A DNA stretch of 64,000 bases from Bradyrhizobium sp. CCBAU 53351 (GTDB taxonomy: Bacteria; Pseudomonadota; Alphaproteobacteria; Rhizobiales; Xanthobacteraceae): NCBI RefSeq assembly GCF_015291745.1, contig NZ_CP030059.1:1453501-1517500 (forward strand), given 5' to 3'. Under the pieces are notes generated by a model. The model saw nothing but the letters and a program-made list of their open reading frames with translations, had not been told where the DNA came from and did no database searches. A program made the translations under genes and the position numbers. Shown here in pieces: positions 43,909 through 51,920 of this stretch (position 1 is its first letter; every line of letters starts with the position of its first letter).

Positions 43909-44149
43909 CGGGCGCGTCTTCGCCGGCACCAGGCGGACATTCTGCCGCAGCGGCCGCCACCGGCTTCGGAGCGGCCCGGGGGTAACCGACCTTCCGCCGG
44001 CTCCGGCCGTCGTATAAGAGGGATTTGTCGCCCGGACGTGCCGAATATCGCCACAGACGGAACGTAAGGCGGCTGCGGTTTCTTAATTCAATGATCGCAA
44101 TCTGATGCATGATCGGCATGAGCGGGCCGGCATTTCGACCGAGGATGGC

Positions 44150-45706
44150 ATGAAACACCTGATGACGATGGCGCAACCCACCAAGGCGATGCGGCGTCGG
44201 GGGCCTCCCGGAATTGTGACATTGGCGGCAATGGCCGTCCTTGCGGCGGTCGCGCCGGCGAGCGCGGCCAAGCAGGCGCGCCAGCCGGCCGAGGCGGTGG
44301 CGCAGCGGCAGGCCGGCGAGCCGATCATGGCGATCGTGTCGATCAAGAGCCAGCAGGTCACGTTCTACGATGCCGACGGCTGGATCCTGCGCGCGCCGGT
44401 CTCGACGGGCACCACGGGACGCGAGACCCCGGCGGGCGTCTTCGCCATCGTCGAGAAGGACAAGGACCATCGCTCGACCATGTACGACGATGCCTGGATG
44501 CCGAACATGCAGCGCATCACCTGGAACGGCATCGCGCTGCATGGCGGACCGCTGCCCGGCTATGCCGCATCGCACGGCTGCGTGCGCATGCCGTTCGGCT
44601 TCGCCGAGAACCTGTTCGACAAGACCTATATCGGGATGCGTGTGATCATCTCGCCCCACGATTCGGTCCCGACCGAGATCTCTCATCCTTCGCTGTTCGT
44701 GCCGAAGCCGGAAGCGATCGCGGCCGTGCCGCGGCAGGCCGACAAGCTCTCCCTCGAGGCCGAGGAGGCGACGAGGGCCGCCGACGAGGCCAAGAAGGCT
44801 GCGTCCATCGCTGCAAAGGAAGCTGCCTCGCTTCCTGCAGCCCTGCGCAAGCTGGAGCAGCAGAAGTCCCGCGCCGATGCCGAGCTCGCTTTTGCCGACA
44901 AGATGCTCGCGAACGCCAAGACCGATCAGGCCCGCGCCAAGGCCGAGGAGTTGAAGCAGAAGGCCGCGACCAAGGCTGCCGACGCGACAACGCTGCTCGA
45001 CACCGCCAAGGCCGCCGCGCAGCCGAAGCGCGATGCCGTGGCCGCGACCAAGGACGCCGCGAAGGCCGCGGCGGCAAGAAAGACGGAGGCGGTGAAGGCC
45101 GCGACCGACGCCAAGCTCGCGGGCGAGCCTGTCTCGGTCTACATCAGCCGCTCGACGCAGAAGCTCTATGTGCGGCGAAACACCCACAAGCCGGCGCCCG
45201 ACGGCGGCGGCGAGGTGTTCGACACCAGCATCGAGGTTCCCGTCACGATCCGCAATCCCGAGCAGCCGCTTGGCACCCACATCTTCACGGCGATGGCGAA
45301 GACAGATACGGGCCTGCGCTGGAGCGTGGTCACGATCGAAAACGGCGACGAGGCCCGCAATGCACTCGACCGCATCACCATCCCGCAGGACGTGTGGGAT
45401 CGCATCGGGCCGACCGCCTTGCCGCGCTCCTCGATCATCATCTCGGACGAGCCGCTGAGCGCCGAGACCAATTACCGAACCGAGTTCGTCGCGGTGCTGA
45501 GCGACCAGCCGCAAGGCGGCTTCATCACGCGCAAGCCGACCGCGCCGGCCATGATCGCCAGCGACGACGGCTGGGACAACGGCGGCAACGGTTTTGGTTT
45601 CTTCTACCAGCGCGATCCCTACGTGCAGCCGGCCAATCCGCGCCGGCAGCGCGGCCAGTACCAGTACTATCAATCGACGCAGCCGATGCAGCGAAACTGG
45701 TGGTAG
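44150..45706 (+). CDS. L,D-transpeptidase (YkuD) with a second, degenerate YkuD-like domain
   Basis: A 518-residue secreted protein (signal about 15-42). The N-terminal YkuD domain (about 55-165) has HGGPLPGYAASHGCVRMP with catalytic Cys144. An Ala/Lys/Glu coiled-coil linker occupies about 190-320. A C-terminal domain (about 325-480) repeats the start of the YkuD pattern (VYISRSTQKLYVRR, then PEQPLGTHIFTAM) but ends in LPRSSIIISDE, with no HGC motif. It cross-links peptidoglycan or attaches proteins to it. The tail is Gln/Tyr-rich. Confidence 0.88.
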   Translation: MKHLMTMAQPTKAMRRRGPPGIVTLAAMAVLAAVAPASAAKQARQPAEAVAQRQAGEPIMAIVSIKSQQVTFYDADGWILRAPVSTGTTGRETPAGVFAIVEKDKDHRSTMYDDAWMPNMQRITWNGIALHGGPLPGYAASHGCVRMPFGFAENLFDKTYIGMRVIISPHDSVPTEISHPSLFVPKPEAIAAVPRQADKLSLEAEEATRAADEAKKAASIAAKEAASLPAALRKLEQQKSRADAELAFADKMLANAKTDQARAKAEELKQKAATKAADATTLLDTAKAAAQPKRDAVAATKDAAKAAAARKTEAVKAATDAKLAGEPVSVYISRSTQKLYVRRNTHKPAPDGGGEVFDTSIEVPVTIRNPEQPLGTHIFTAMAKTDTGLRWSVVTIENGDEARNALDRITIPQDVWDRIGPTALPRSSIIISDEPLSAETNYRTEFVAVLSDQPQGGFITRKPTAPAMIASDDGWDNGGNGFGFFYQRDPYVQPANPRRQRGQYQYYQSTQPMQRNWW

Positions 45707-45720
45707 CGCGCGGGGCGCGA

Positions 45721-45742
45721 CCTCTCCCGCGAGCGGGAGAGG
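45721..45742. repeat. Single hairpin of the CCTCTCCCGC repeat family
   Basis: A 10-bp perfect stem with a two-base loop, matching the second hairpin of the repeat at 21060-21172. It lies between two converging genes and may terminate transcription. Confidence 0.75.
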
Positions 45743-45773
45743 TGAACGAGCCGCGGCGCTTCCGCTCCAGCCC

Positions 45774-46586
45774 CTACAGTCGCGCTTCGATCACGATAGC
45801 CTGAATCTTGCCTTCCACCGCTCCGGAGCCGTGACGCGTGCGGATCGTCTCGGCGACGATGTCGGTTGCGGCCTGCAGCTTGCCGGCGTCCCTTGCCTCG
45901 ATCTCGCTGCGCAGCGGCGTGCCCTGGCAGAGCGCGAGCGCGACGTATTCGGGCGATGGTGCCCGGCTGATTTCAGATCGCGTCTCGATCGCGATGTCGC
46001 GGAAGCCGGCACGTTCGAGGTCGGTTCTGATGACGGCCTTGTCGTAATAGCCGTGCGGCGTGCGGACCATGAAGCGCGGCGGGTCGTCGGGAAACAGTTT
46101 TGCGAGCGCGATCGTCGCCTCGTGCGTCAGCACATTGTCCTCGATGCGATCCCAGACGTTGAACACGAACGTGCCATCGCCTTTCAGGACTCGTTTCACC
46201 TCGCCGTAAGCCTTGACCCGGTCCGGAAAGAACATCGCGCCGAACTGGCAGCAGACGACGTCGAACCCGGCATCGCCAAAGGGCAGGGCCATTGCGTCCG
46301 CCTGCCGCCAGCTGATGCGATCGTCGTCCGCCTGCCGCTGCGCGGCGACGCCAAGCATCGGTTCGTTGAGATCGGTCGCAACGTAACGGATGCCAGAGGG
46401 CAGCGCAGCCGCCACGGCGCGCGTCACGGCGCCGGTGCCCGCGGCGATCTCGAGCAGCACGGACGGCGAGCGCGCGGCGACGCGTCTTGCGATGTCCTCC
46501 GCGTAGACGGAGAAGATCATCGGGACGAGATACTCGTCGTAGATTTTCGGAATCGAGCCGGCGAAAACCTTGTCAGTGTCGGACAT
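45774..46586 (-). CDS. Class I SAM-dependent methyltransferase
   Basis: A 270-residue Rossmann-fold methyltransferase. The SAM-binding loop LEIAAGTGAVTRAVA, acidic ATDLNEPML, WRQADAMALPFGDAGFDVV and the post-III region VLKGDGTFVFNVWD follow the UbiE/Methyltransf_11 pattern. The substrate is unknown. It stands alone on the minus strand before a VOC protein gene. Confidence 0.85.
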   Translation of the reverse strand: MSDTDKVFAGSIPKIYDEYLVPMIFSVYAEDIARRVAARSPSVLLEIAAGTGAVTRAVAAALPSGIRYVATDLNEPMLGVAAQRQADDDRISWRQADAMALPFGDAGFDVVCCQFGAMFFPDRVKAYGEVKRVLKGDGTFVFNVWDRIEDNVLTHEATIALAKLFPDDPPRFMVRTPHGYYDKAVIRTDLERAGFRDIAIETRSEISRAPSPEYVALALCQGTPLRSEIEARDAGKLQAATDIVAETIRTRHGSGAVEGKIQAIVIEARL

Positions 46587-46662
46587 GTCTGCCTCGCTGC
46601 AGGTTCGGATGCGGGGTGCATGTTACACGGATTGCCGGCAATCGCGCCAGCGGCGAGGGCTC

Positions 46663-47199
46663 CTACGGCTTCGTGACGACCTCACGGATCGGCCGCGTGC
46701 CGTCCCAGGTCAGAGCCGCCTGCCGGACCTTCTCGAAGAACGGACCCTTGGTGCCGCTGATGTCCGAAATCTCGATCACCGTGCCCGGATGGGCCTGCGT
46801 GTCGAAATAGGCAAAGCGTCCCTTCTCGCCGCCGATCTGACCCTCATGGCCGATCCGGTAACCGAGCCCGATCGCCTTATCGTAGAGCGCCTGGTAGTCG
46901 TGGCTCCAGTAGGACATGTGCTGCAGGCCTTCGTGGCCGGCGTTCAAAAACTCCCTGTACAGCGAAGGCGCGTCGTTGCGCTGCTGGATCAGCTCGATCT
47001 GGAGGTCGCCGGAATTGGCGAGCGCAATGCTCATCTCGACGGCAGAGTCCTGGCCGCGATGGCGAAACCAGTCGGTCTTGACGCGGTCCATGTAGTACCA
47101 GGGACCGACGCCCATCACCTCGATCCAGTGCTTCATCGCGGCGTGGATGTCCCGCACCACATATCCGTTCTGGCGCACCGCGCCGAAGATGCGGCTCAT
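46663..47199 (-). CDS. VOC superfamily (glyoxalase/dioxygenase-like) protein
   Basis: A 178-residue vicinal-oxygen-chelate protein (GYVVRDIHAAMKHWIEVMGVGPWYYMD, then EGLQHMSYWSHDY, then HPGTVIEISDISG). The metal ligands His and Glu are in place. The layout resembles methylmalonyl-CoA epimerase or ring-cleavage relatives. It lies downstream of the Bug-type binding protein gene with a repeat between them. It may belong to the same catabolic group. Confidence 0.8.
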   Translation of the reverse strand: MSRIFGAVRQNGYVVRDIHAAMKHWIEVMGVGPWYYMDRVKTDWFRHRGQDSAVEMSIALANSGDLQIELIQQRNDAPSLYREFLNAGHEGLQHMSYWSHDYQALYDKAIGLGYRIGHEGQIGGEKGRFAYFDTQAHPGTVIEISDISGTKGPFFEKVRQAALTWDGTRPIREVVTKP

Positions 47200-47234
47200 G
47201 CCCGCGCTCCCGTTCTCTGCCGATTCACAACGGA

Positions 47235-47278
47235 CCTCATCCTGAGGGCCCGCCGCAGGCGGGCGTCTCGAAGGATGG
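47235..47278. repeat. Palindromic repeat (CCTCATCCTGAG...CTCGAAGGATGG)
   Basis: A perfect GCCCGCC-GCA-GGCGGGC hairpin at 47248-47264 is flanked by the CATCCT/AGGATG pair. I know this as a widespread intergenic repeat of bradyrhizobia. Confidence 0.7.
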
Positions 47279-47304
47279 ACGCACGCGAGCTGCCCGCCAC
47301 TTCC

Positions 47305-48312
47305 TCACTTCACCTCGATGCCGGCGTCCTTGGCAACCTGCTTCCAGGCAGCGATGTCGTGGGCGTTGATGTCGCGCTGCTCCTCGCCGGGCACGAATTG
47401 CGGCGTGATGCCGAGTGCGAGCAGCTTTCCCTTCACCAGATCATCGCCGAGCGCCTCCTTCAGCGCCGCCGACAGCCTCTGCGCGATCGGCGCAGCCAGG
47501 CCCGCGGGCGCATACATCGCCCAGGACAGGCTGCGGTCGAACGGCACGCCCTGCTCCTTGTAGCTGGCGACATCAGGCATGCTCGGCGAGCGCTCGCCGC
47601 AGGCGGCCAGCGCCTTGATCGAGCCGTCCTTGACGAGCGGCGTCGCGGTCGCGACATCGAGCGTCGCGAGCGAGATGTGGCCGCCGAGCAAATCGCCGGC
47701 CAGCTTCGCGATGCCGTTGAACGGCACGTGGTCCATCTTGATGCCGGTCTGCTGCATCAGGATCTCGGCACAGAATTGCCCGGTCGAGCCGACGCCCCAG
47801 CTGCCGTGCTGGATCGGCTCGCCCTTCTTGGCCAGCGCGACCAACTCCTTGATGTCGTTGGCGGCAAAGTTCCTGGTCGCGACCAGCATGATCGACGAGG
47901 TGCCGACGCGGCCGATGGTGGTGAAATCCTTGATCGGATCGTAAGGCAGCTTTGGATAGATCGCGGGGGCCAGCACATGCGTGGTCATGCCGCCGACGGT
48001 GATGGTGTAGCCGTCATTTGGCGATGTCGCGACCATCTGCGTGCCGAGCGTGCCGGCCGCACCGGTGTGGTTCTCGATATAGATGCTCTGTCCGAGCGTC
48101 TTGCCCATCCTGTCCGCGAGCAGCCGGCCGACCACGTCGCCGCCGCCACCGGCCGCATAGGGTAGCAGCATCCGGATCTTGTGCGTGGGATAGGCGGCGG
48201 GATCCTCGGCGTATGCAGGCATTCCCGCAGACGCGATCAGCAGTGAGGATGCGACGAAGCGAAGCGTCATGGTGATTTGCCACGCGGGCAAAAAGCGGGC
48301 GAGGCGTGCCAT
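47305..48312 (-). CDS. Tripartite tricarboxylate transporter substrate-binding protein (Bug family)
   Basis: A 335-residue periplasmic receptor. A hydrophobic signal segment (about 15-32, ending MPAYAEDP) precedes the Bug pattern (PTHKIRMLLPYAAGGGGDVVGRLLA, GAAGTLGTQMVATSPNDGYT). It captures a carboxylate for a TctAB-type importer that is not in the window, as is usual for orphan Bug proteins. ATG 48312 follows GGGAGA. It is divergent from a TetR regulator with two palindromic operators between. Confidence 0.9.
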   Translation of the reverse strand: MARLARFLPAWQITMTLRFVASSLLIASAGMPAYAEDPAAYPTHKIRMLLPYAAGGGGDVVGRLLADRMGKTLGQSIYIENHTGAAGTLGTQMVATSPNDGYTITVGGMTTHVLAPAIYPKLPYDPIKDFTTIGRVGTSSIMLVATRNFAANDIKELVALAKKGEPIQHGSWGVGSTGQFCAEILMQQTGIKMDHVPFNGIAKLAGDLLGGHISLATLDVATATPLVKDGSIKALAACGERSPSMPDVASYKEQGVPFDRSLSWAMYAPAGLAAPIAQRLSAALKEALGDDLVKGKLLALGITPQFVPGEEQRDINAHDIAAWKQVAKDAGIEVK

Positions 48313-48421
48313 GGCGTTGTCTCCCAATTGCTCTCCGTTTATCGAGCGGAGTTGAATGCTATCCGCTCATGTAGCGCTGTCGCTGCATCGCGGCCGAGGA
48401 TCGTCGCATACGACATTAAAG

Positions 48422-48469
48422 ACGAACGATCGTTCGTACGGTTGACTAGCGAACGATCGTTCGTTAGTC
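48422..48469. promoter_or_regulatory. Two palindromic TetR operators
   Basis: Site 1 is the perfect 16-bp palindrome ACGAACGATCGTTCGT (48422-48437). Site 2 has the same CGAACGATCGTTCG core (48450-48463) in a 26-bp palindrome with one mismatched pair (48444-48469). The centres are 27 bp apart. They lie 9-56 bases upstream of the TetR start and 110-157 bases upstream of the divergent transporter gene, ideal for controlling both. Confidence 0.85.
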
Positions 48470-48477
48470 AAGCCATC

Positions 48478-49176
48478 ATGGCTGTCCACACTTCCAGCGC
48501 GGCGGAAGCGGCCCCGCCCACGACGCGGGAGCGCATCCTCACCGAGGCGCTCAATCTGTTCGCGCAGAGCGGCTATGGCGGCGCCTCGATGCGCGAGCTG
48601 GCGCGTCGCGTCGGCATCCGCGAGAGCAGCCTCTACAACCACTTTCCCGGCAAGGCCGCGATCCTGGAAGCGATCGTCAGCGAGCATGGCCCGGCGAGTT
48701 CGGCGAGTCGGCTGGAGGAGCCGCGCTACAGGCAGCTCGCGCGCCAGCCCGCCGCGTTCTGCCGTCAGTTCGCACTCGACCTCGTCGCGCAATGGTCCGA
48801 TCCGCGCGAGCACCAGTTCCAGAAAGTCATCACCGCCGAGCGCAACCGCGTCCCCGGCATCCGCGCCAAATTCGCCGATCATTTCTATGCGCGCGAGCAG
48901 AGCCTGATGACCGACTATTTCCGCGGCTTCGCGCTCGCCGGCCTCGTATCGACGCCGGATCCGCGCGAGACCGCGCGGCTGTTCGCGGCAGGGCTGATCT
49001 ATATCCGTCTCGAGCATTACGTGATGGGCGCGGCGCCTTCGCCGCGGGCCAAGGTGATCGAGGCGATCGACCGCTATCTGTCCTTCTTCCTGTCGCTGAT
49101 CGCGGCAGGCAATGACACCGACAACAAGAAGCGAAAGCCAAAGGGAGAGACGCGTGGCAAGGCTGCCTCTGATTGA
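48478..49176 (+). CDS. TetR family transcriptional regulator
   Basis: A 232-residue protein with a TetR HTH (about 18-64: RILTEALNLFAQSGYGGASM, RRVGIRESSLYNHFPGK). The ligand domain is helical, and the tail is Lys/Arg-rich. The ATG at 48478 lies nine bases after the second operator, implying tight autorepression. It begins an operon: the next gene starts inside its 3-prime end. Confidence 0.9.
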   Translation: MAVHTSSAAEAAPPTTRERILTEALNLFAQSGYGGASMRELARRVGIRESSLYNHFPGKAAILEAIVSEHGPASSASRLEEPRYRQLARQPAAFCRQFALDLVAQWSDPREHQFQKVITAERNRVPGIRAKFADHFYAREQSLMTDYFRGFALAGLVSTPDPRETARLFAAGLIYIRLEHYVMGAAPSPRAKVIEAIDRYLSFFLSLIAAGNDTDNKKRKPKGETRGKAASD

Positions 49177-49714
49177 TCCGGAGACGACGAGCGGCGACAT
49201 CCGCGCCTCGTTCGACCGCATGCCGGTCAAGCTCAATATCTTCCGCATGATGGCCCATGCCGAGGCCAACATGATCCCGGCGATGCGGCTCGGCAATTCG
49301 ATCCTGCACAAGCAGAAGCTCTCTGCCGTCAACCGCGAGCTGCTGATCCTGCAAGCCGCCCAGCTGGAGGGCGGCGCCTATGAGTGGCGCCAGCACGTGC
49401 CGATCGCGCTCGGCGTCGGCTGCACGCAGGCGCAGGTCGATGCGGTGGAGCGCGGCGACTACAATGCTGCCGCGCTGAATGAGGCGGAGCGCGCGCTGCT
49501 GACATTCGGCCGCGAGGTCGTCGAGAACGTCCGCGTCCCCGAGGCCATCTTTGCTGCCGCCCGAAAACACTTCAGCGACCAGGAGATCGTGGAGTCCATC
49601 GTCGCGCTCGGCTTCTACATGATGATGGCGCGCGTCACCGAGGCAACCGAAACCGATCTCGATCCGGCAGCCGGCATGAAGGTCTATGACGGCGGCAAGA
49701 AATCAGGCGGTTGA
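49154..49714 (+). CDS. Carboxymuconolactone decarboxylase family protein
   Basis: A 186-residue all-helical protein (GTG start) of the CMD/AhpD fold: LNIFRMMAHAEANMIPAMRLGN, NRELLILQAAQLEGGAYEWRQHVPIA, then ALNEAERALLTFGREV. The AhpD-type CxxC is absent, so a peroxidase role is unlikely. Relatives act on gamma-carboxymuconolactone or unknown lactones. AAGGGAGAG precedes the GTG 49154, which overlaps the TetR gene by 23 bp. Confidence 0.85.
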   Translation: MARLPLIDPETTSGDIRASFDRMPVKLNIFRMMAHAEANMIPAMRLGNSILHKQKLSAVNRELLILQAAQLEGGAYEWRQHVPIALGVGCTQAQVDAVERGDYNAAALNEAERALLTFGREVVENVRVPEAIFAAARKHFSDQEIVESIVALGFYMMMARVTEATETDLDPAAGMKVYDGGKKSGG

Positions 49715-49715
49715 G

Positions 49716-50561
49716 ATGGCTGACACCGAGAGCAAGCCGGAGCGCTATGTTCGCCCTCCGAGCGCCGAGTCATCAGGCGACGCGCCGGGCAGGGGGCGAC
49801 TGAAGGGGCGCCGTATCCTCGTCGTCGGCGGCGGCCAGCGCGTGTTCGATGCCGCCACCGATCCGATCGGCAATGGCCGCGCCATGAGCATTCTGTGTGC
49901 ACGCGAGGGTGCGAAGGTCGCGGTCGCCGACCTCAATCGCACTTCGGCGGAAGAGACGGTGAAGCGCATCACCGACGAAGGCGGCGAGGCCTTTGCCATT
50001 GCCGCCGATGTCACGTCGGAAGCGGATGTCGTCCGCATGATCGAAGAAGCTCACCGCGCCATGGGCGGCCTCGACGGTATGGTGCTGAACATCGGCACCT
50101 TCGGCAAGACCGGCCTCGATGCCGTCAGCCCCGAGGAGTGGAACAGGATCTACGACGTCAATGTCCGCGGCCCCATGCTGTGCTGCCGCGCAGGCTTGCC
50201 GAAATTCGATGATGGCGGCGCCATCGTCTTCATCTCCTCGATCGCCGCGCTGAAGGCGGGATCGCAGATGGCGGTGTATGATTCGTCGAAAGCCGCGCTC
50301 GGCGGCCTGATGCGCAACATCGCCCATCTCGGCGCGCGCCGGGGCATCCGGGCCAACCTCGTCTATCCAGGTCTCGTCGACACCCCCAACGGCCGCGAAG
50401 CCGGCGCCGGACGGCCGAATCGCGGCAAGGGCCACGTTCCGTTCGGCCGGCAAGCGACGGCGTGGGAGATCGCCTATGCCGTGCTGTTCTTCCTGTCCGA
50501 CGAAAGCGTCTACGTCACCGCGCAAACGCTCGCGGTGGATAGCGGATTGAGCGGGATGTGA
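49716..50561 (+). CDS. Short-chain dehydrogenase/reductase
   Basis: A 281-residue Rossmann-fold SDR. The cofactor motif is altered to VVGGGQRVFDAATDPIGNG, with an insertion in the glycine-rich loop. The catalytic Ser is in VFISSIAA, and Tyr and Lys are in YDSSKAALGG. The C-terminal AQTLAVDSGLSGM is typical. It starts one base after the preceding stop (TGA-G-ATG) and likely oxidises or reduces the catabolic intermediate handled by the CMD protein. Confidence 0.88.
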   Translation: MADTESKPERYVRPPSAESSGDAPGRGRLKGRRILVVGGGQRVFDAATDPIGNGRAMSILCAREGAKVAVADLNRTSAEETVKRITDEGGEAFAIAADVTSEADVVRMIEEAHRAMGGLDGMVLNIGTFGKTGLDAVSPEEWNRIYDVNVRGPMLCCRAGLPKFDDGGAIVFISSIAALKAGSQMAVYDSSKAALGGLMRNIAHLGARRGIRANLVYPGLVDTPNGREAGAGRPNRGKGHVPFGRQATAWEIAYAVLFFLSDESVYVTAQTLAVDSGLSGM

Positions 50562-50566
50562 GGCCT

Positions 50567-50653
50567 GTAGCCCGGATGGAGCGCAAGCGTAATCCGGGAC
50601 CGCAGCATCATCCCACGAGCTGCCCCGGATTGCGCTGCGCTCCATCCGGGCTA
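50567..50653. repeat. Full palindromic repeat overlapping a gene end
   Basis: The arms at 50567-50598 and 50623-50653 both read GTAGCCCGGATGGAGC (second arm inverted) followed by near-identical bases to AATCCGGG. The loop is about 24 bp. The right arm and loop encode the last residues and the stop of the DoxX gene. Confidence 0.85.
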
Positions 50654-51147
50654 CGAATTCGGCAGAGCAAATGATCGAGCGAGACGTTGCCGGGTCCGTA
50701 CGCCATGAGGGCGAGTGCCATCGCGGCCCAGGTGAGGTGGATCGGCCAGCCGTCGGGCACCGTGAGCTCGACGATGACGGTCATGAACAGAAGTCCAAGC
50801 CCCGCGAATCGTGTGCCGAGCCCGAGCACGAGCAGGATCGGAAACATGATCTCGCCGCAGCCTGACAGGAACGCCATCAGCGTCGGCGCGGGAAAGTGAT
50901 AAGGCCCGCCCGGCAGATGCAGCATGAACTCCTCGCTGAACAGCGTTACGGCGGTGTCGTTGAGCCTGAGGAATCCGCCCCATTTGAGCATGCCGGAACG
51001 CCAGAACGGCACCGCGAGCGCGAGGCGCAGCACGAGCAGGACGAGCGAGGGGGTGGCAAGCGTCTGGATCAGGTGATTGGCCCGGTCGATGAGCAGCCAG
51101 GGCGACGGCAGGCCGCCGCTCGCCATGCGTTGGTCCGTGATCATCAT
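50608..51147 (-). CDS. DoxX family membrane protein of the bufferin operon (BufD-like)
   Basis: A 179-residue protein with four membrane segments and DoxX pattern (VLRLALAVPFWRSGMLKWGGF, GCGEIMFPILLVLGLGTRFAGLGL). DoxX proteins accompany many DUF2282-DUF692-DUF2063 operons, probably as a redox or quinone-linked membrane partner. The start overlaps the DUF2063 stop (ATGA). The C-terminus (RSPDGAQRNPGQLVG) is translated from a palindromic repeat, so the natural stop has probably been replaced. Confidence 0.85.
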   Translation of the reverse strand: MMITDQRMASGGLPSPWLLIDRANHLIQTLATPSLVLLVLRLALAVPFWRSGMLKWGGFLRLNDTAVTLFSEEFMLHLPGGPYHFPAPTLMAFLSGCGEIMFPILLVLGLGTRFAGLGLLFMTVIVELTVPDGWPIHLTWAAMALALMAYGPGNVSLDHLLCRIRSPDGAQRNPGQLVG

Positions 51148-51920
51148 GCGTCTCCAGCAGCAGAGGTGAATGCACCGGCTTCGATCAGGCCGGTGATGTT
51201 CGAGGCGATGTCGAAGTCGGGCGATGCATCCAGTGCCGTCGCGGCAGCTTCGCCGAGCGGTTGGCCGGATGCGAGGCAAACGGCAAAGACGGCGCTGGCG
51301 GGCGAAAGGTGCCGCACCACGACGTCGAATTCGGGCCGCGTGATCAATGCGTCCTCCGGCCTCGACGCATCGATGCGCGCGGTAGGAGTGCTGCCGCGAT
51401 TGGCGGCGAAAATCGTCACCGCGGAGAATTGCGAACGAACGATCCGCATCGCCGGGTGCGGGATGAAGACGGTATCCGCCAGACGCTCCGGGGCAATCGC
51501 CGACAGCCGGGCCGGGGACAGCGGCGCGGCGTCGCGCGCATGATAGGCGTCGAGCCAGGCCCGCTCGATGCGGGCGACGTCGGCGAGCCAGGGCATATCT
51601 TGGGCATGCTCATAGGCGTCGATGAAATCCGGAAAGTCGCGGCCATACTGGAACAGCAGCGGCGAGCTCGGCGGATGGCTGCGCACATGAAAGCGCGCCA
51701 TGGCCCGGAAGAAGTCGGTGCCGGTGATGCGCTGCACCGCCGGATAGATCGCGGCCAGCGCCTCGATCAGGCTGACGGTGACGTTGTTGCGATAGACGTC
51801 GTAGCGCCGGGCGGCGGCCTTGCCGTTTGGTCCGGTCACGATCCCCGGCGTCTTGCGCGCTGGGTCCAGCAGCGCCGGCGCGAACGCAGCGGCGAACGAC
51901 AAGCCGGTCTCAGGCTGCAT
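51144..51920 (-). CDS. bufC: BufC-like DUF2063 protein (MNIO partner)
   Basis: A 258-residue protein with the N-terminal DUF2063 domain (about 5-110: FAAAFAPALLDPARKTPG, RRYDVYRNNVTVSLIEALAAIYPAVQRITG, DFFRAMARFHVRSHPPSSPLL). In this family it delivers the precursor peptide to the DUF692 enzyme. The C-terminal half (about 120-258) is a winged-helix-like or beta domain that I do not name. It overlaps bufB by 11 bp and the DoxX gene by 4 bp. Confidence 0.9.
   Translation of the reverse strand: MQPETGLSFAAAFAPALLDPARKTPGIVTGPNGKAAARRYDVYRNNVTVSLIEALAAIYPAVQRITGTDFFRAMARFHVRSHPPSSPLLFQYGRDFPDFIDAYEHAQDMPWLADVARIERAWLDAYHARDAAPLSPARLSAIAPERLADTVFIPHPAMRIVRSQFSAVTIFAANRGSTPTARIDASRPEDALITRPEFDVVVRHLSPASAVFAVCLASGQPLGEAAATALDASPDFDIASNITGLIEAGAFTSAAGDA

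Noticed and set aside
42436..43929. 497-codon minus-strand open frame opposite the flippase gene
   Set aside because: Asp/Arg/Glu-rich low-complexity translation, no domain; shadow of a membrane protein gene.
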